A DNA stretch of 64,000 nucleotides from Phycisphaerales bacterium PN19_bin_20 (GCA_021173225.1 JAJOLK010000008.1:62001-126000), one strand, 5' to 3'; positions 44,576 through 53,851 are shown, numbered from the stretch's first letter. A program made the numbers and translations. The notes: generated by a model from the letters alone, not told the origin.

Positions 44576-45970
44576 ATGTCGCTCGCAACGGGCGGCAGCG
44601 CGGTATGGGCGATTGTGGTCAAAGACCTGCGTCTGCTGCTGCGTGACAAGAGTGCGTTCTTCTTCACCTTCATCTTCCCGATCGGCTTTGCGATCTTCTT
44701 CGGGATCATCTTCGGTGGTGACGGCGGCGTAAACGCACGGATGAAAGTCTTGCTTGTCGACGAGGACCGCACCCCCGCTTCTGACCGTTTCGCCCAGAGG
44801 CTCACCAGCGCCAGCGAGCTAGGCGTTGAGGTGACGCCGGACGCGCAGGAGGCACGCCGCCGGGTTCTCAAACGCGAAGCCGTCGCGTTCGTGCGTGTAC
44901 CGCAGGGCTTTCAGGAGGCTTCACGTGGGCTGATGTGGGGTGCGCAGGCGAGCATCGACGTGGGTGTTGATCCGTCGCGCACGGCCGAGCGCGGGATGCT
45001 GATGGGCGTGCTGCAGAAGTACGCGTTCATGGGCCTGTCAGACTCGTTCAACGATCCGGCGCTGGCCCGTGAGCAGCTCTCGAGCGCACGCACGCTAATG
45101 CGCGATGACAAGGGCGTGAGTACCACTGATCGGCTGCTGTTTGAGGCCGTGTTTGCCTCGGTGGACCGGCTTGTTGACCGCGGCCCACGCTCGGGTTCTT
45201 CGCCCGCTGCGTTAAGTGGTCAGCGAGCACCGAGCGAGCCAGGAAGGTCTGACGCCGCCAAGCCCGCTGGGCCCGCTGGGCCCGCTGAGACCGAGACCGC
45301 CGACGGCGACGGCGGCTTTACACCCATCAAGATCACGTTCACCGACGTCAAGCCGCCACGCGTTGGCCCGAGCAACCCCTTCGCGATCAGCTCCCCGCAG
45401 GGCATTATCTGGGGCTTGATGGGCGCGGCGATGGGCTTCGCGGCGTCGTTCGTCGGCGAGCGCACCGGCGGCACGTTGGCGCGCCTGCGTGCAAGCCCGC
45501 TGCCGGCGTCAAGCCTTCTGATGGGCAAGGCCTTGGCGTGCTACATCACCACGCTGGCGGCTTCGGTGGGCATTTTGGGCGTCGGCGCGCTGATGGGCGT
45601 GAGCTTGAGCAACTGGCCAACGTTGCTGCTGGGCGTCGCTTCGGTCTGCGTCGGGTTCACCGGCCTCATGATGCTCATCGCGGCAGTCGCGCCCACCGAG
45701 CGGGCCGCTTCGGGCGTGGGCTGGGCGGCGCTGATGGTGCTGGGGTTCATCGGCGGTGCCGCGGTGCCGACGTTCGCGATGCCCGGGTGGTTGCAGAGCG
45801 TCTCGGCCATCAGCCCGATGCGTTGGGCGATGCAGGCGCTCGAAGGCGGCGTGTGGCGCGGGTACACGCCGACAGAGCCCGCGATGCTGCTGCCCGTGGG
45901 CATCATGCTCGGGCTGGGCGTGTTTGGGCTGGTCGTGGGCGCTTGGTCGCTGCGGCGCCACGCGGCGTGA
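44576..45970 (+). CDS. ABC-2 type transporter permease
   Basis: 464 aa from the ATG at 44576, with GAGG 5 bases upstream. The open frame back to 44438 adds 46 Pro/Gln/Gly-rich residues that look untranslated. The first membrane segment is at about residues 28-45 (F-F-F-T-F-I-F-P-I-G-F-A-I-F-F-G). A large external loop follows, including a Ser/Pro-rich stretch. Five further helices (about 295-460) end in the pattern G-A-A-V-P-T-F-A-M-P...I-S-P-M-R-W-A. It forms the export channel with the preceding ATPase. Confidence 0.92.
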   Translation: MSLATGGSAVWAIVVKDLRLLLRDKSAFFFTFIFPIGFAIFFGIIFGGDGGVNARMKVLLVDEDRTPASDRFAQRLTSASELGVEVTPDAQEARRRVLKREAVAFVRVPQGFQEASRGLMWGAQASIDVGVDPSRTAERGMLMGVLQKYAFMGLSDSFNDPALAREQLSSARTLMRDDKGVSTTDRLLFEAVFASVDRLVDRGPRSGSSPAALSGQRAPSEPGRSDAAKPAGPAGPAETETADGDGGFTPIKITFTDVKPPRVGPSNPFAISSPQGIIWGLMGAAMGFAASFVGERTGGTLARLRASPLPASSLLMGKALACYITTLAASVGILGVGALMGVSLSNWPTLLLGVASVCVGFTGLMMLIAAVAPTERAASGVGWAALMVLGFIGGAAVPTFAMPGWLQSVSAISPMRWAMQALEGGVWRGYTPTEPAMLLPVGIMLGLGVFGLVVGAWSLRRHAA

Positions 45971-46024
45971 GCTTGATTGCCACGCGGCGTGCGTGGCTGG
46001 CACAACGCAGTTCGCCGCTCAGGC

Positions 46025-48115
46025 TCACGCGGCCTTGGCGAGCGTGCCGGGCTCAACGCTCATCAGCAGGCGAAGGCGAGACTCTGCCGCCGTCACAAAT
46101 CGCGACATCAGCTCACCTTGGCCAATCGCCGGAAGGCTCATGTCCGCAAGGCTCAAGGTGGGCAGGCTGAAGGCGGGGCCGCTCTCGGCCGCGAGTAGGC
46201 CTTGAGTGAGGATCATCCCGCGAGCGGGCGCGGCAGGCTGCACGAAGTCCAGCTGCGGCTGGCTGGCGGCGACCGCGGTTCGGAAGGTTGCCGTGGGCGT
46301 AGCGGTCGCAACGGGCGAGTTCACTCTCGCAGCAACGGGGTTTGCGTTGGCCCCGGCTGGGCTAGCACTCACAGCGGCGGGGTTCGTGCTCGCTGCGCCC
46401 AAGCCCGCGCCACTTCCAAGGTCCACCACCGCGCCGCGCCCGAGGCGGACCTCGAAGGTCACCGTTGCCGCGCCTGCGCTGAGGGCTCGCCCGTCAAAGG
46501 CCTTGAGCGTGAAAGCTTGGACCATCCCGACGCTGTCGGGCGCGGCAAACCAGACCATCACATCGCCGGGGCGGATCGTCGTCACGCCAGCGATCGCCGT
46601 GCGTCCGTTGACCGTCAGCACGCCGCTGACAAGCTGATCGACGCGGAACATCAGCAGGTCATTGTTGGCGTCGGCGGCGTCGCTGCGCGCCATGAGCGAG
46701 GCGAACTTCACCAGCGCGGGCCGGTCGGACCGTGCGTTGGGCAGCGCTTGGATCGCGCCAAGCGTGGGGGCTACGTTCGGCTGCTGCGTCACGCTGGGCG
46801 GGCCGGACATCGAGTAGATGCGGTCGGCCAGGGCGAGCATGTTGACCATGCGGTACGACAACCCTGTGTTCTCTACGTTGTCTACCTCGCGGGCCCCGTC
46901 GTCGGCCGTCGGGCTGTCCCAGATGACCGTCGCAGAGTCGGCCAGCAACTGGCGAAACTCTCCGAAGCTCAGGCGCCGGCCCAGCAGCGCGGTGGCGATC
47001 TGTTGTGCGAGCACCGCGACGCCCGCGACCATGGGCGAGGCCTGGCTGGTGCCGTGCATGGTGGTGGTGCCGCCGCCTGGGCCCGGACCGGTGATAGGCG
47101 CGCCGGGGGCGAAGATGTCCATCCACGAGGCGCGCTGGCTGAAGGGGGTGATTGAGCCGGGGCTCGCGGTGCCCTGAGACCCGTCACCGTAGGTGTACGT
47201 GCCGGTTGAGTCGTAGACCGCGCCGACGGAGATGACGTTGGGGTCGGCCGCCGGATAAGTCAGGCCCGGCTGCCCGCTGAAGGTCCAGAAGCTGTTGCCG
47301 GCGGCGGCGACAACGATCACGCCCATCTGCGCCAGCGTCGCCAGCTCGTCACCGATTACGCTGCTGACGAACGTCTGGGTGTAGTTCTGCCCGTCGCCCA
47401 GAGAAAGGTTGACCGAGGCGACGTTGTAGGTCGTCGCGTTGGTGATGACCCAGCGCAGGGCACGCTCGAGAGTGCCGAAGCTGGCCCGCCCGCTGGAGTC
47501 GAACACACCCAGGGCGATGATGTCACTCTCGGGCGCGACGCCCGGAAACTGTGCGCTGCCAGAGGCGATCGCACCAGCCACGTTCGAGCCGTGATCATCA
47601 GTGTCCACGGCGAAGGTGAGATCGCGGGCGAAGTCGTACTGATAGACGACGCGGTCGGCGACGCCGTCGTTGTTCGCGTCAGGCCCGAACCACGGGTGAT
47701 TGGCGAAGATGCCCGTGTCGATCACCACGCTGGAGAACCCAGCGCCGCGGAACTGCGTGAAACGCGGATCGTTGCGGAACGCGGCGATGCCGGAGATCGA
47801 GTGCCCGTTGTCACCACTGCCAGAGAAACCACCCGCGCTCGCCGGCGTGGTCGGCAGGCTCAACGTCCGCTCTCGCGGCGGGACCCACCCGCCAGCCGCG
47901 CCCATGAACGGGTTGTACGCCGCGGCGCCCTGCATCATCACCGGGGGCGTGGGGCCGAGGGTGTCCACTGCGCCGCTGGGTGTCGGGCCAAGTGGGTCGC
48001 CAAAGCTCATCAGCTCGCGGGGCTCAAGACGTTCAATCGTCGCGTGGAGCACTGAGGCGGGCACGCGGTCAGACAGCCGTCGCCCGGCTCGCGAGGGGAC
48101 GGCGCGCCCGGCCAC
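46025..48115 (-). CDS. LEPR-motif secreted subtilisin-like protease (S8)
   Basis: 696 aa from a GTG at 48115; the open frame continues to a GTG at 48472, but that part is Arg/Pro-rich and unlikely to be coding. The N-terminus carries the planctomycete LEPR motif (E-R-L-E-P-R-E-L-M-S, Leu30-Arg33), in place of an ordinary signal peptide. The triad is complete: Asp133 in V-V-I-D-T-G, His175 in D-D-H-G-S-N-V, Ser357 in H-G-T-S-Q-A-S-P; Asn274 in A-A-A-G-N-S. After the protease domain (to about 430) comes a beta-rich domain and an Ala/Pro/Thr-rich tail with no dockerin or PEP-CTERM, so its anchoring differs from the S8 protease at 21458. The start remains uncertain. Confidence 0.88.
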   Translation of the reverse strand: MAGRAVPSRAGRRLSDRVPASVLHATIERLEPRELMSFGDPLGPTPSGAVDTLGPTPPVMMQGAAAYNPFMGAAGGWVPPRERTLSLPTTPASAGGFSGSGDNGHSISGIAAFRNDPRFTQFRGAGFSSVVIDTGIFANHPWFGPDANNDGVADRVVYQYDFARDLTFAVDTDDHGSNVAGAIASGSAQFPGVAPESDIIALGVFDSSGRASFGTLERALRWVITNATTYNVASVNLSLGDGQNYTQTFVSSVIGDELATLAQMGVIVVAAAGNSFWTFSGQPGLTYPAADPNVISVGAVYDSTGTYTYGDGSQGTASPGSITPFSQRASWMDIFAPGAPITGPGPGGGTTTMHGTSQASPMVAGVAVLAQQIATALLGRRLSFGEFRQLLADSATVIWDSPTADDGAREVDNVENTGLSYRMVNMLALADRIYSMSGPPSVTQQPNVAPTLGAIQALPNARSDRPALVKFASLMARSDAADANNDLLMFRVDQLVSGVLTVNGRTAIAGVTTIRPGDVMVWFAAPDSVGMVQAFTLKAFDGRALSAGAATVTFEVRLGRGAVVDLGSGAGLGAASTNPAAVSASPAGANANPVAARVNSPVATATPTATFRTAVAASQPQLDFVQPAAPARGMILTQGLLAAESGPAFSLPTLSLADMSLPAIGQGELMSRFVTAAESRLRLLMSVEPGTLAKAA

Positions 48116-48493
48116 TACGCCATGAGCGGCGGTGCGCCCGAGCGCGGAATCGTGGGTCGCAGCGGTCGTCAGGTGAGGGCTCAGCAAGGGGGCGGCTCCG
48201 GGCTCGACGTGAAGTCGCGCGAAGGTTGTCCTGAGCGGAGTGGGCCTGAGCGGTGTTCCGCCAGCTCCATCCGCCCGCCTGCCACCCTGACCCACATGGC
48301 CGACCGGGTGGCGAGGCTCGCGTGGCCCCCGCCCACGATGGGCGTGCCGCAAAGAGAGTTTGCGATTACCGCCGACCGCTCGCAACCAAGCCGCCCACTT
48401 TGGCTGGTTTGCCGCGCTTGCCCAAACGGCACAGTCGGCGTCGCTCGCACAGTCGGCGCGATGGAAGGACACTGCGGGCGGGCGGCTGCAACG
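48116..48493. other. Upstream region of the LEPR-motif protease
   Basis: About 380 bases. It may hold the protease promoter, or, if translation starts at 48472, an N-terminal extension. Nothing else is recognised. Confidence 0.4.
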
Positions 48494-48528
48494 AAAACGG
48501 CCCCAGGCAGCGTGTGCCCAGGGCCGTA
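48494..48528 (-). terminator. Rho-independent terminator of the 48579-50567 gene
   Basis: Minus strand: ACGGCCC, a GC-rich inner stem-loop, GGGCCGT, then TTTCG. It lies about 50 bases past the stop. Confidence 0.8.
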
Positions 48529-48578
48529 AAGTGCAACTCTGATGATCTCGGGCCCGGGGGGCTAGAGGTCTAACAGGT

Positions 48579-50567
48579 TTAGAGGCAGCCAGCCGACGAG
48601 AAGCTGTTGATGAAGACGATCACGTCGTCAGCGGTCAGCTCGTTGTCAGGAATTTGCATCTGGCCGGGGCCAGCGACGTCAGCCACCAGCAGGTTGCCAG
48701 CGCTGAAGGCGTTGATGAAGGTGATGATATCGTCGGCGGTCAGCTCGCCATCCGCCCCTGCCAGCGGCCCGGGCCCGGCGATGTCTGCCAGGCACGCGCG
48801 CGGGACGGTGATGCCGCTGGCCACCAGCAGCGAGCCCTGAAAGCCCGTTGCGTCGGCGGGCCCACGCCCCAGTCGCAAGCGGGCGTAGCCCGTCACGGGC
48901 GGACGCGTGCTGATGAACCGGTAGTTCTTCATCGCGCCCCAGTAGAGGTAGTTTGGTTGCACGCCGGTGAAGTTAATGGCTGTGCCCGGCATCGTCACAG
49001 TCGCCGGGAACACCATGTTGGTGCGCCAGCCCATCAGGCCCGCAGCGTCATCATTGAGCCAGGGGGTGTTGTCCACGCGGTCACCGCTGTGGTAAAACGG
49101 AGCGCTGAGCCCGCGCCCGCTGACCTGCGTGGCCTGCGGCGCCCGCAGGTAGAACCCCGACATCCCGCGGTGCGAGTTGACGTTCAGCACCGCGTACTCA
49201 TAGCTCCAGCTCCCGTTGCCAAGGTCCGTCGCCTTCGACGCGACCTGGAACTGGCCCGTCAGATTCCGCGCGATGTTCACCGGCGGCACCGCCAGCGCGT
49301 CGTTGACCGTCACCGTCGTCTCGTGAAAGTCCACCGGTACCAGCGTGACAGTCGCGTCGACGGTCGGCCACAGCTCAAGCCCCGTCTTGCGACGCACGGT
49401 GCTGCCCGCGAACGCCCAGGCACTGGTTACGGGGCCCGTGCTGACTAGCTCGCGGGCCGAGTAGTTGTTGCGTCCGTTGTTCCACTTGGCGTCGTCCGGC
49501 GTCACGTATACCGAGTCGACGAAGTATCGGTTGCCGCCCGAGTACACCAGATCGCTGGTCTTGACCTGAAGCCGACGCGAAACCACATCACTGCCCGGGG
49601 GCGTGTACCCGTTGACCAGCGTGCTCCACGGGAAGGTGAAGTTGCCGTTGATCGGGTTGATGTCGTAACGCGGGCCCAGCCAGCTTCGGCTGCCGTTCAG
49701 CCCTGCGCCGTAAAGGTCAGAGCAGTTGATGCCCAACTCGACCGAGCCCGCCGGGGCGGGGACGCAGCGGCGATCGGTGTTGCTGGGGTAGGCCATCCCA
49801 CTCTGGAAGCTCTGAGAATTCGTGGCGCTGAAGCCGTGCTTGACCCAAGAGAGGCCCAGCTGCTCAAAGCGCCCGTTGGAGAGGCGGTACATCTGCTGGC
49901 CGATCACCGGGTGGCGCGCGTCGTTCTGATACCACAGCGCCGGGCGGTCGCCGATGTTCCAAGAATCGGTGCCAACGGCAAACGCCGAGACGTTGACCCC
50001 GTTGACCGTCGAGCTGCCGTACGAGCTGACGTCCGAGAGGTTCCCGATGGTGACATCGGGACCGAAGCTTTGCGTGACCTCGGGCGGCGGCGGCGGCGGG
50101 GGCGTGGCGCTTTCGAAGGCCCGGACCGTGAAGTTGCCGCGCAGGCTGCTGTACCCCGTCACACGCACGTAATAAGACTGTCCGGCGACGGAGGCGAACG
50201 TCAATTGGCTCCTGAGGGAGCCGCAGGCGTCGTCGTCACAGGCCACCTGGGAACCCAGAGTGTTGCCCGCGCCGGCCAAGTAGACCTGGACCAAGCTGTC
50301 GTAATCGGTCCCGATGCAGGTGTCGATCGTTACGCCAATGACTGTCGGGGTCGTGAACCGGTACCACACGTCGTAGCCCAAGCCGATGTTGTTGCACGCG
50401 GTGCTCGGGCCGTCGGGTGTCGCGGTGCTCGTCGAGCCGGCGACACCAACATTCGGGAAGGCAATCACCGTGGCGTTGGCCCGGCTGTCATTGGCGGGCT
50501 GCGCGACGGCGGAACCCACCGCCAGCAGCATGGTGGCGACAGAGGTCGTGGCGCGGACAGAGATCAT
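48579..50567 (-). CDS. Secreted PPC-like protein of unknown function with GC-type dockerin, paralog A
   Basis: 662 aa from the ATG at 50567 (AGGAG 7 bases upstream). Signal peptide: S-V-A-T-M-L-L-A-V-G-S-A-V-A-Q. Residues about 22-150 form a pre-peptidase C-terminal-like domain opening P-A-N-D-S-R-A-N-A and holding D-V-W-Y-R-F-T-T-P-T and D-D-D-A-C-G-S. Then Pro run P-P-P-P-P-P-P, and a 430-aa region seen only in the paralog at 51011: G-P-D-V-T-I-G-N-L-S-D-V, T-D-S-W-N-I-G-D-R, H-P-V-I-G-Q-Q-M-Y-R-L. The C-terminus is a two-part dockerin ending S-S-A-G-C-L. The central region is conserved enough to be a real domain, but I cannot name it. Confidence 0.85.
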   Translation of the reverse strand: MISVRATTSVATMLLAVGSAVAQPANDSRANATVIAFPNVGVAGSTSTATPDGPSTACNNIGLGYDVWYRFTTPTVIGVTIDTCIGTDYDSLVQVYLAGAGNTLGSQVACDDDACGSLRSQLTFASVAGQSYYVRVTGYSSLRGNFTVRAFESATPPPPPPPEVTQSFGPDVTIGNLSDVSSYGSSTVNGVNVSAFAVGTDSWNIGDRPALWYQNDARHPVIGQQMYRLSNGRFEQLGLSWVKHGFSATNSQSFQSGMAYPSNTDRRCVPAPAGSVELGINCSDLYGAGLNGSRSWLGPRYDINPINGNFTFPWSTLVNGYTPPGSDVVSRRLQVKTSDLVYSGGNRYFVDSVYVTPDDAKWNNGRNNYSARELVSTGPVTSAWAFAGSTVRRKTGLELWPTVDATVTLVPVDFHETTVTVNDALAVPPVNIARNLTGQFQVASKATDLGNGSWSYEYAVLNVNSHRGMSGFYLRAPQATQVSGRGLSAPFYHSGDRVDNTPWLNDDAAGLMGWRTNMVFPATVTMPGTAINFTGVQPNYLYWGAMKNYRFISTRPPVTGYARLRLGRGPADATGFQGSLLVASGITVPRACLADIAGPGPLAGADGELTADDIITFINAFSAGNLLVADVAGPGQMQIPDNELTADDVIVFINSFSSAGCL

Positions 50568-50776
50568 GCGCGAGCTCCTGAAACCGTCTTTTGATTTAAT
50601 TGATTCGAGAAAGCGGCCAGCTACATTGGGCCTCGGCGGATCCTGAACTCGGCCCCACGTAGCTTACTGCCACAATGCCATCGACGCAAGGCCCGCGGGA
50701 CGGAACTCCCCTGATTGCCGCGTGAAGGCCTTAGTGCACCCGGAACGTGGCAACCCCGCGTGCATCGAAGCAGAAG

Positions 50777-50849
50777 TGGCCCCGCTGGGATTCGAACCCA
50801 GGACCGAGCGATTATGAGTCGCCTGCTCTGACCGCTGAGCTACGGGGCC
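50777..50849 (-). tRNA. tRNA with CAT anticodon, probably tRNA-Ile2 (lysidine type)
   Basis: 73 nt with discriminator A; CCA is not encoded. The acceptor stem is GGCCCCG with CGGGGCC, and the anticodon stem GGCGA/TCGCT encloses CTCATAA. The D arm (TAGCTCAGCGGTCAGAGCAG) and anticodon arm match the well-known bacterial Ile2 tRNA much better than elongator Met. If so, C34 must be modified to lysidine by TilS to read AUA. An elongator tRNA-Met is the alternative. Confidence 0.9.
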
Positions 50850-50931
50850 CCATGGCGTACCGATCGGGGAAAGTTTAGCGTAGCGGTGAGCCCGACCAGC
50901 CAGTAATGCACCCCCCCCTTCCCAGAGAATG

Positions 50932-50970
50932 AAAAAAGCCCGGCCTGCCCGAAGGGGGCAGGACCGGGCC
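50932..50970 (-). terminator. Strong rho-independent terminator of the 51011-53059 gene
   Basis: Minus strand: GCCCGG, CTGCCC, loop, GGGCAG, CCGGGC, then TTTTTT. It lies 40 bases past the stop. Confidence 0.9.
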
Positions 50971-51010
50971 TCGTGGGGTGCTCGATCACTTCAAGCAGTC
51001 AGCGGCCTGC

Positions 51011-53059
51011 TTACGAGGCGCAGTTGCTGATGAAGCTGTTGATGAAGCGGATGATGTCGTCCGCCGTCAGCTCGTTGTCGGCGTCGGGCGAGAGGCCCGG
51101 GCCTGAGACGTCAGCAACGGTCAGGTTGTTGGCGGTGAAGTTGTTGAGGAAGTAGATGACGTCGTCGGCCGTCAGCTCGCCGTCGGGCGTGGCGGAGGGG
51201 CCTGGGCCAGCAATGTCGGCCGTGCAGGCGCTGGGCACGAGGATCTGGTTGACGGCGACCACGCCGCTCTGGTAGCCCGTGGCGTCCGGAGCGCCGCGCC
51301 AGAGGTCAAGCTTGGCAGTACCAACCACCGGGGGCACGTTGGCAACGAAGCGGTAGTTCTGCAACGCACCCCAGCGCAGGGTGTTGGGGTCCATGTTGAC
51401 CGTGCCGACGCCCGCGAAGGCCTGCGTCAGCGAGTAGGACATGTTGGTAGCGAAGCCGACGCGGCCGTCGGTGCTCGTGACCGTGTAGGGGCTGTTATCG
51501 ATGCGCTCGGAGGAGTGGTAGGGCACAGAGCGGAACGCGCCGTTGGTGACAATCGCGTTCGCCGGCAGGCGGACGGAGAACCCGTCGCTGGAGCGGTGCG
51601 AGTTGAGGTTCATCGCGGCGTACTCGTAGGTCCAAGTCCCGTTGCCGTTGTCGGTCACCTTGCTGGCGACCTGGAAGCGGCCGAAGAGGTCCTTGCTGCG
51701 GAGCGTGAAGGGGTTGGTGGTGTAGTCACGGACCTGCACGGCCTGCTCCATCACGTCAACGTTGGCCAAGCGAACCGAGCGATCGATCTCGGGCCACAGC
51801 TCAAGGGCGGTCACGCGGCGAGCGGTGCCGCCGGCGAAGGTGACGGCGCTTTGACCAATCACCGTGGCGTTGGTGGTGCTGGCGTTGAGCTCACGGGCGG
51901 CGTAGTTGTTGCGACCGTTGCCCCAAGGCATGTCGTCGCTGGTAATGTACACGGCGTCGACAAAGTAGCGGGCCGAGGTGTCGCCAAGATCAGCGACGGG
52001 GACCTGCAGGCGGCGACCAATGGTTGCCGCGACGGTGCCCGCGAGCGCAGTGAAGGGATGGGTGTAGCGGCCGTTGAGGGGGTTGACGTCAAAGCGGGGC
52101 CCGGCACCCTGAGTGCCGTTGAGGCTGCCGCTGTAGAGATCAGAGGCATTGATGCCGAGCCAGTCGCCGGTGCTGGGGTTCTGCCCACCTGGTGCAGCGG
52201 GAAAAGCCGTCGGCACCACGCGGCTGCGGCTGGCGAAGCTGGGAATGGCCATCCCATTGCTGAACGCGTTGGAGTTCAGCGACACGAAGCCGTGCTTGAG
52301 CCACGAGATGCCGAGCTGCTCGAAACGCCCGTCCTTCAGGCGGTACATCTGCTGGCCGATGACCGGGTGCTCATTGGAGGCCTTCGCGACGGTCTGCCCG
52401 TTGATCGTCAGGTTGTTCGCGTAGTCGAACCAGTCGGCCTGGCGATCACCGATGTTCCACGAGTCAGTACCGACGCTGAAGGCTTTGGTGGTGCCCGAGA
52501 CGCCCCAGTAGTACACATCGGACAGGTTGCCGATGGTCACATCGGGCCCGACGGTCTGGATCACGTCGACCGGGTTGGGCGTGGTGCTCGGGGTGACGTT
52601 GAGCTGGAACGTGCCGGTCGTGCCCAGCTTGGTCGCGACGCGAACGAAGTAGCTCGCCCCGGCGACCGCGTTGAACTGCGCGCGCGAGCGGCGGTTCTGG
52701 CAGGCGTCATCGTCACAGCCAACCAGCGTGCCCAGCGTGTTGCCAGGACCAACGTTGAAGATCTGGACGACAGTGTCGATGGGGGTATCACCGCAGGTAG
52801 AGACGAGCACGGCCTGCGCCGTAGGCGTCGTGACGGTGTACCAGGCGTCGGCCGACGTGGCGGAGTTGCCGCACGCGCCGGGGGTGTTGCCCTGGTTGGT
52901 GGCGTCGATGGTTGTGCCCGTCGCCCCAGTAATGGGGAACGCCAAACCGATCGCGCCCGAGAGGTTGTCGTTGGCAGGTTGCGCGAACGCAACACTGGCC
53001 AGACCCGATGCCGCACAAAGTACAGCAATCCGCAGCTTCATATCCAGACCATTCTTCAT
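51011..53059 (-). CDS. Secreted PPC-like protein of unknown function with GC-type dockerin, paralog B
   Basis: 682 aa from the ATG at 53059, which has AAGGAGG 7 bases upstream; the open frame reaches 53104. Signal peptide: A-V-L-C-A-A-S-G-L-A-S-V-A-F-A-Q. It has the same layout as the 48579 gene: P-A-N-D-N-L-S-G-A, A-W-Y-T-V-T-T-P-T, D-D-D-A-C-Q-N, then G-P-D-V-T-I-G-N-L-S-D-V, T-D-S-W-N-I-G-D-R, H-P-V-I-G-Q-Q-M-Y-R-L. The Pro run is missing. The dockerin is two-part and ends I-S-N-C-A-S, so the Gly-Cys ending is altered here. The pair arose by duplication, with tRNA-Ile2 between them. Confidence 0.85.
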   Translation of the reverse strand: MKNGLDMKLRIAVLCAASGLASVAFAQPANDNLSGAIGLAFPITGATGTTIDATNQGNTPGACGNSATSADAWYTVTTPTAQAVLVSTCGDTPIDTVVQIFNVGPGNTLGTLVGCDDDACQNRRSRAQFNAVAGASYFVRVATKLGTTGTFQLNVTPSTTPNPVDVIQTVGPDVTIGNLSDVYYWGVSGTTKAFSVGTDSWNIGDRQADWFDYANNLTINGQTVAKASNEHPVIGQQMYRLKDGRFEQLGISWLKHGFVSLNSNAFSNGMAIPSFASRSRVVPTAFPAAPGGQNPSTGDWLGINASDLYSGSLNGTQGAGPRFDVNPLNGRYTHPFTALAGTVAATIGRRLQVPVADLGDTSARYFVDAVYITSDDMPWGNGRNNYAARELNASTTNATVIGQSAVTFAGGTARRVTALELWPEIDRSVRLANVDVMEQAVQVRDYTTNPFTLRSKDLFGRFQVASKVTDNGNGTWTYEYAAMNLNSHRSSDGFSVRLPANAIVTNGAFRSVPYHSSERIDNSPYTVTSTDGRVGFATNMSYSLTQAFAGVGTVNMDPNTLRWGALQNYRFVANVPPVVGTAKLDLWRGAPDATGYQSGVVAVNQILVPSACTADIAGPGPSATPDGELTADDVIYFLNNFTANNLTVADVSGPGLSPDADNELTADDIIRFINSFISNCAS

Positions 53060-53333
53060 GACAACCTCCTTGCGCAAGCGAGCTTGAATGACCCCACTCG
53101 GCACAGCATCGGCTTGGCCGCAGACCGCGGTCAGCCTCCGCCGGAAGACCGGCTTTATACGTGTCGAGTCTACAGCAAGATGCAGGGTCTCACCAGCTTG
53201 GCGAACAAAATCCTGGGTGGCAGGATCCGAGAAGCATACAGAACTTCAGCGACTCTGCAAGTCTTCACAACTTTCTGAAATCAGAATGCCCACAAGTGGG
53301 TGGTTGCGCTGTGGATAGGTCAACCCGGCACCC

Positions 53334-53768
53334 TTAAGGGCTGTTCGGGACAGAATGGGTCGGTTTGAGGCGAAAATCAAGTTGTTCCGTGCTCGCGGCG
53401 AGGGCCTCAGGGTCGAGCTGGCGGGGGATGTAGCCCGGGGCGAGCAGCTGGAGTGTGACGCGGCCGTCTTCGTCAAACAGGCCGCTCGGGAGAGGGAGCA
53501 CGCCGTCCGGGCCCGCCGGAAAGGTCAGGACTTGGGCCTCGGGGGTGCGGAGGATGTCGCGAACACGCAGTGGATGGGTGGGGTCTGAGGCGACGACCCG
53601 GAGCAGGGCCCCGGGGATCGGGCGGCCGGTGGCGGCGTCAAGGATGCGCAGAGTGCCGGCGGAGTGCTGGCGGCCGATGGTCGGCCCGCTGGCGCAGCCG
53701 AGCTGATTAATCGCGAAGATGAGCCCGAGTGTTAGCAGGCCAGTGCGGAGTGCCTGCCCCCGGCCCAT
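53334..53768 (-). CDS. Putative lipoprotein with carboxypeptidase-regulatory-like beta domain
   Basis: 144 aa from the ATG at 53768. The lipobox is in I-N-Q-L-G-C-A-S-G, so the mature protein would begin at that Cys. The rest reads G-T-L-R-I-L-D-A-A-T-G-R-P-I-P-G-A-L-L-R-V, a start typical of carboxypeptidase regulatory-like/transthyretin folds, followed by V-T-L-Q-L-L-A-P-G-Y. It lies just downstream of glnN on the same strand and within 85 bases. Cotranscription is possible; the role is unknown. Confidence 0.7.
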   Translation of the reverse strand: MGRGQALRTGLLTLGLIFAINQLGCASGPTIGRQHSAGTLRILDAATGRPIPGALLRVVASDPTHPLRVRDILRTPEAQVLTFPAGPDGVLPLPSGLFDEDGRVTLQLLAPGYIPRQLDPEALAASTEQLDFRLKPTHSVPNSP

Positions 53769-53851
53769 GGCACCACCGCCGGCGCAGGCCAGCGGTTGGG
53801 CTGGGCCAGGGCCGGCGGCGGTGGGGGGCTGGAGGTGCATTGGATCGCCCG

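Noticed and set aside
48116-48472. N-terminal extension of the LEPR-motif protease
   Set aside because: The frame is open but Arg/Pro/His-rich, with no ribosome binding site at 48472, and LEPR motifs normally sit near the N-terminus. It is kept as an alternative only.
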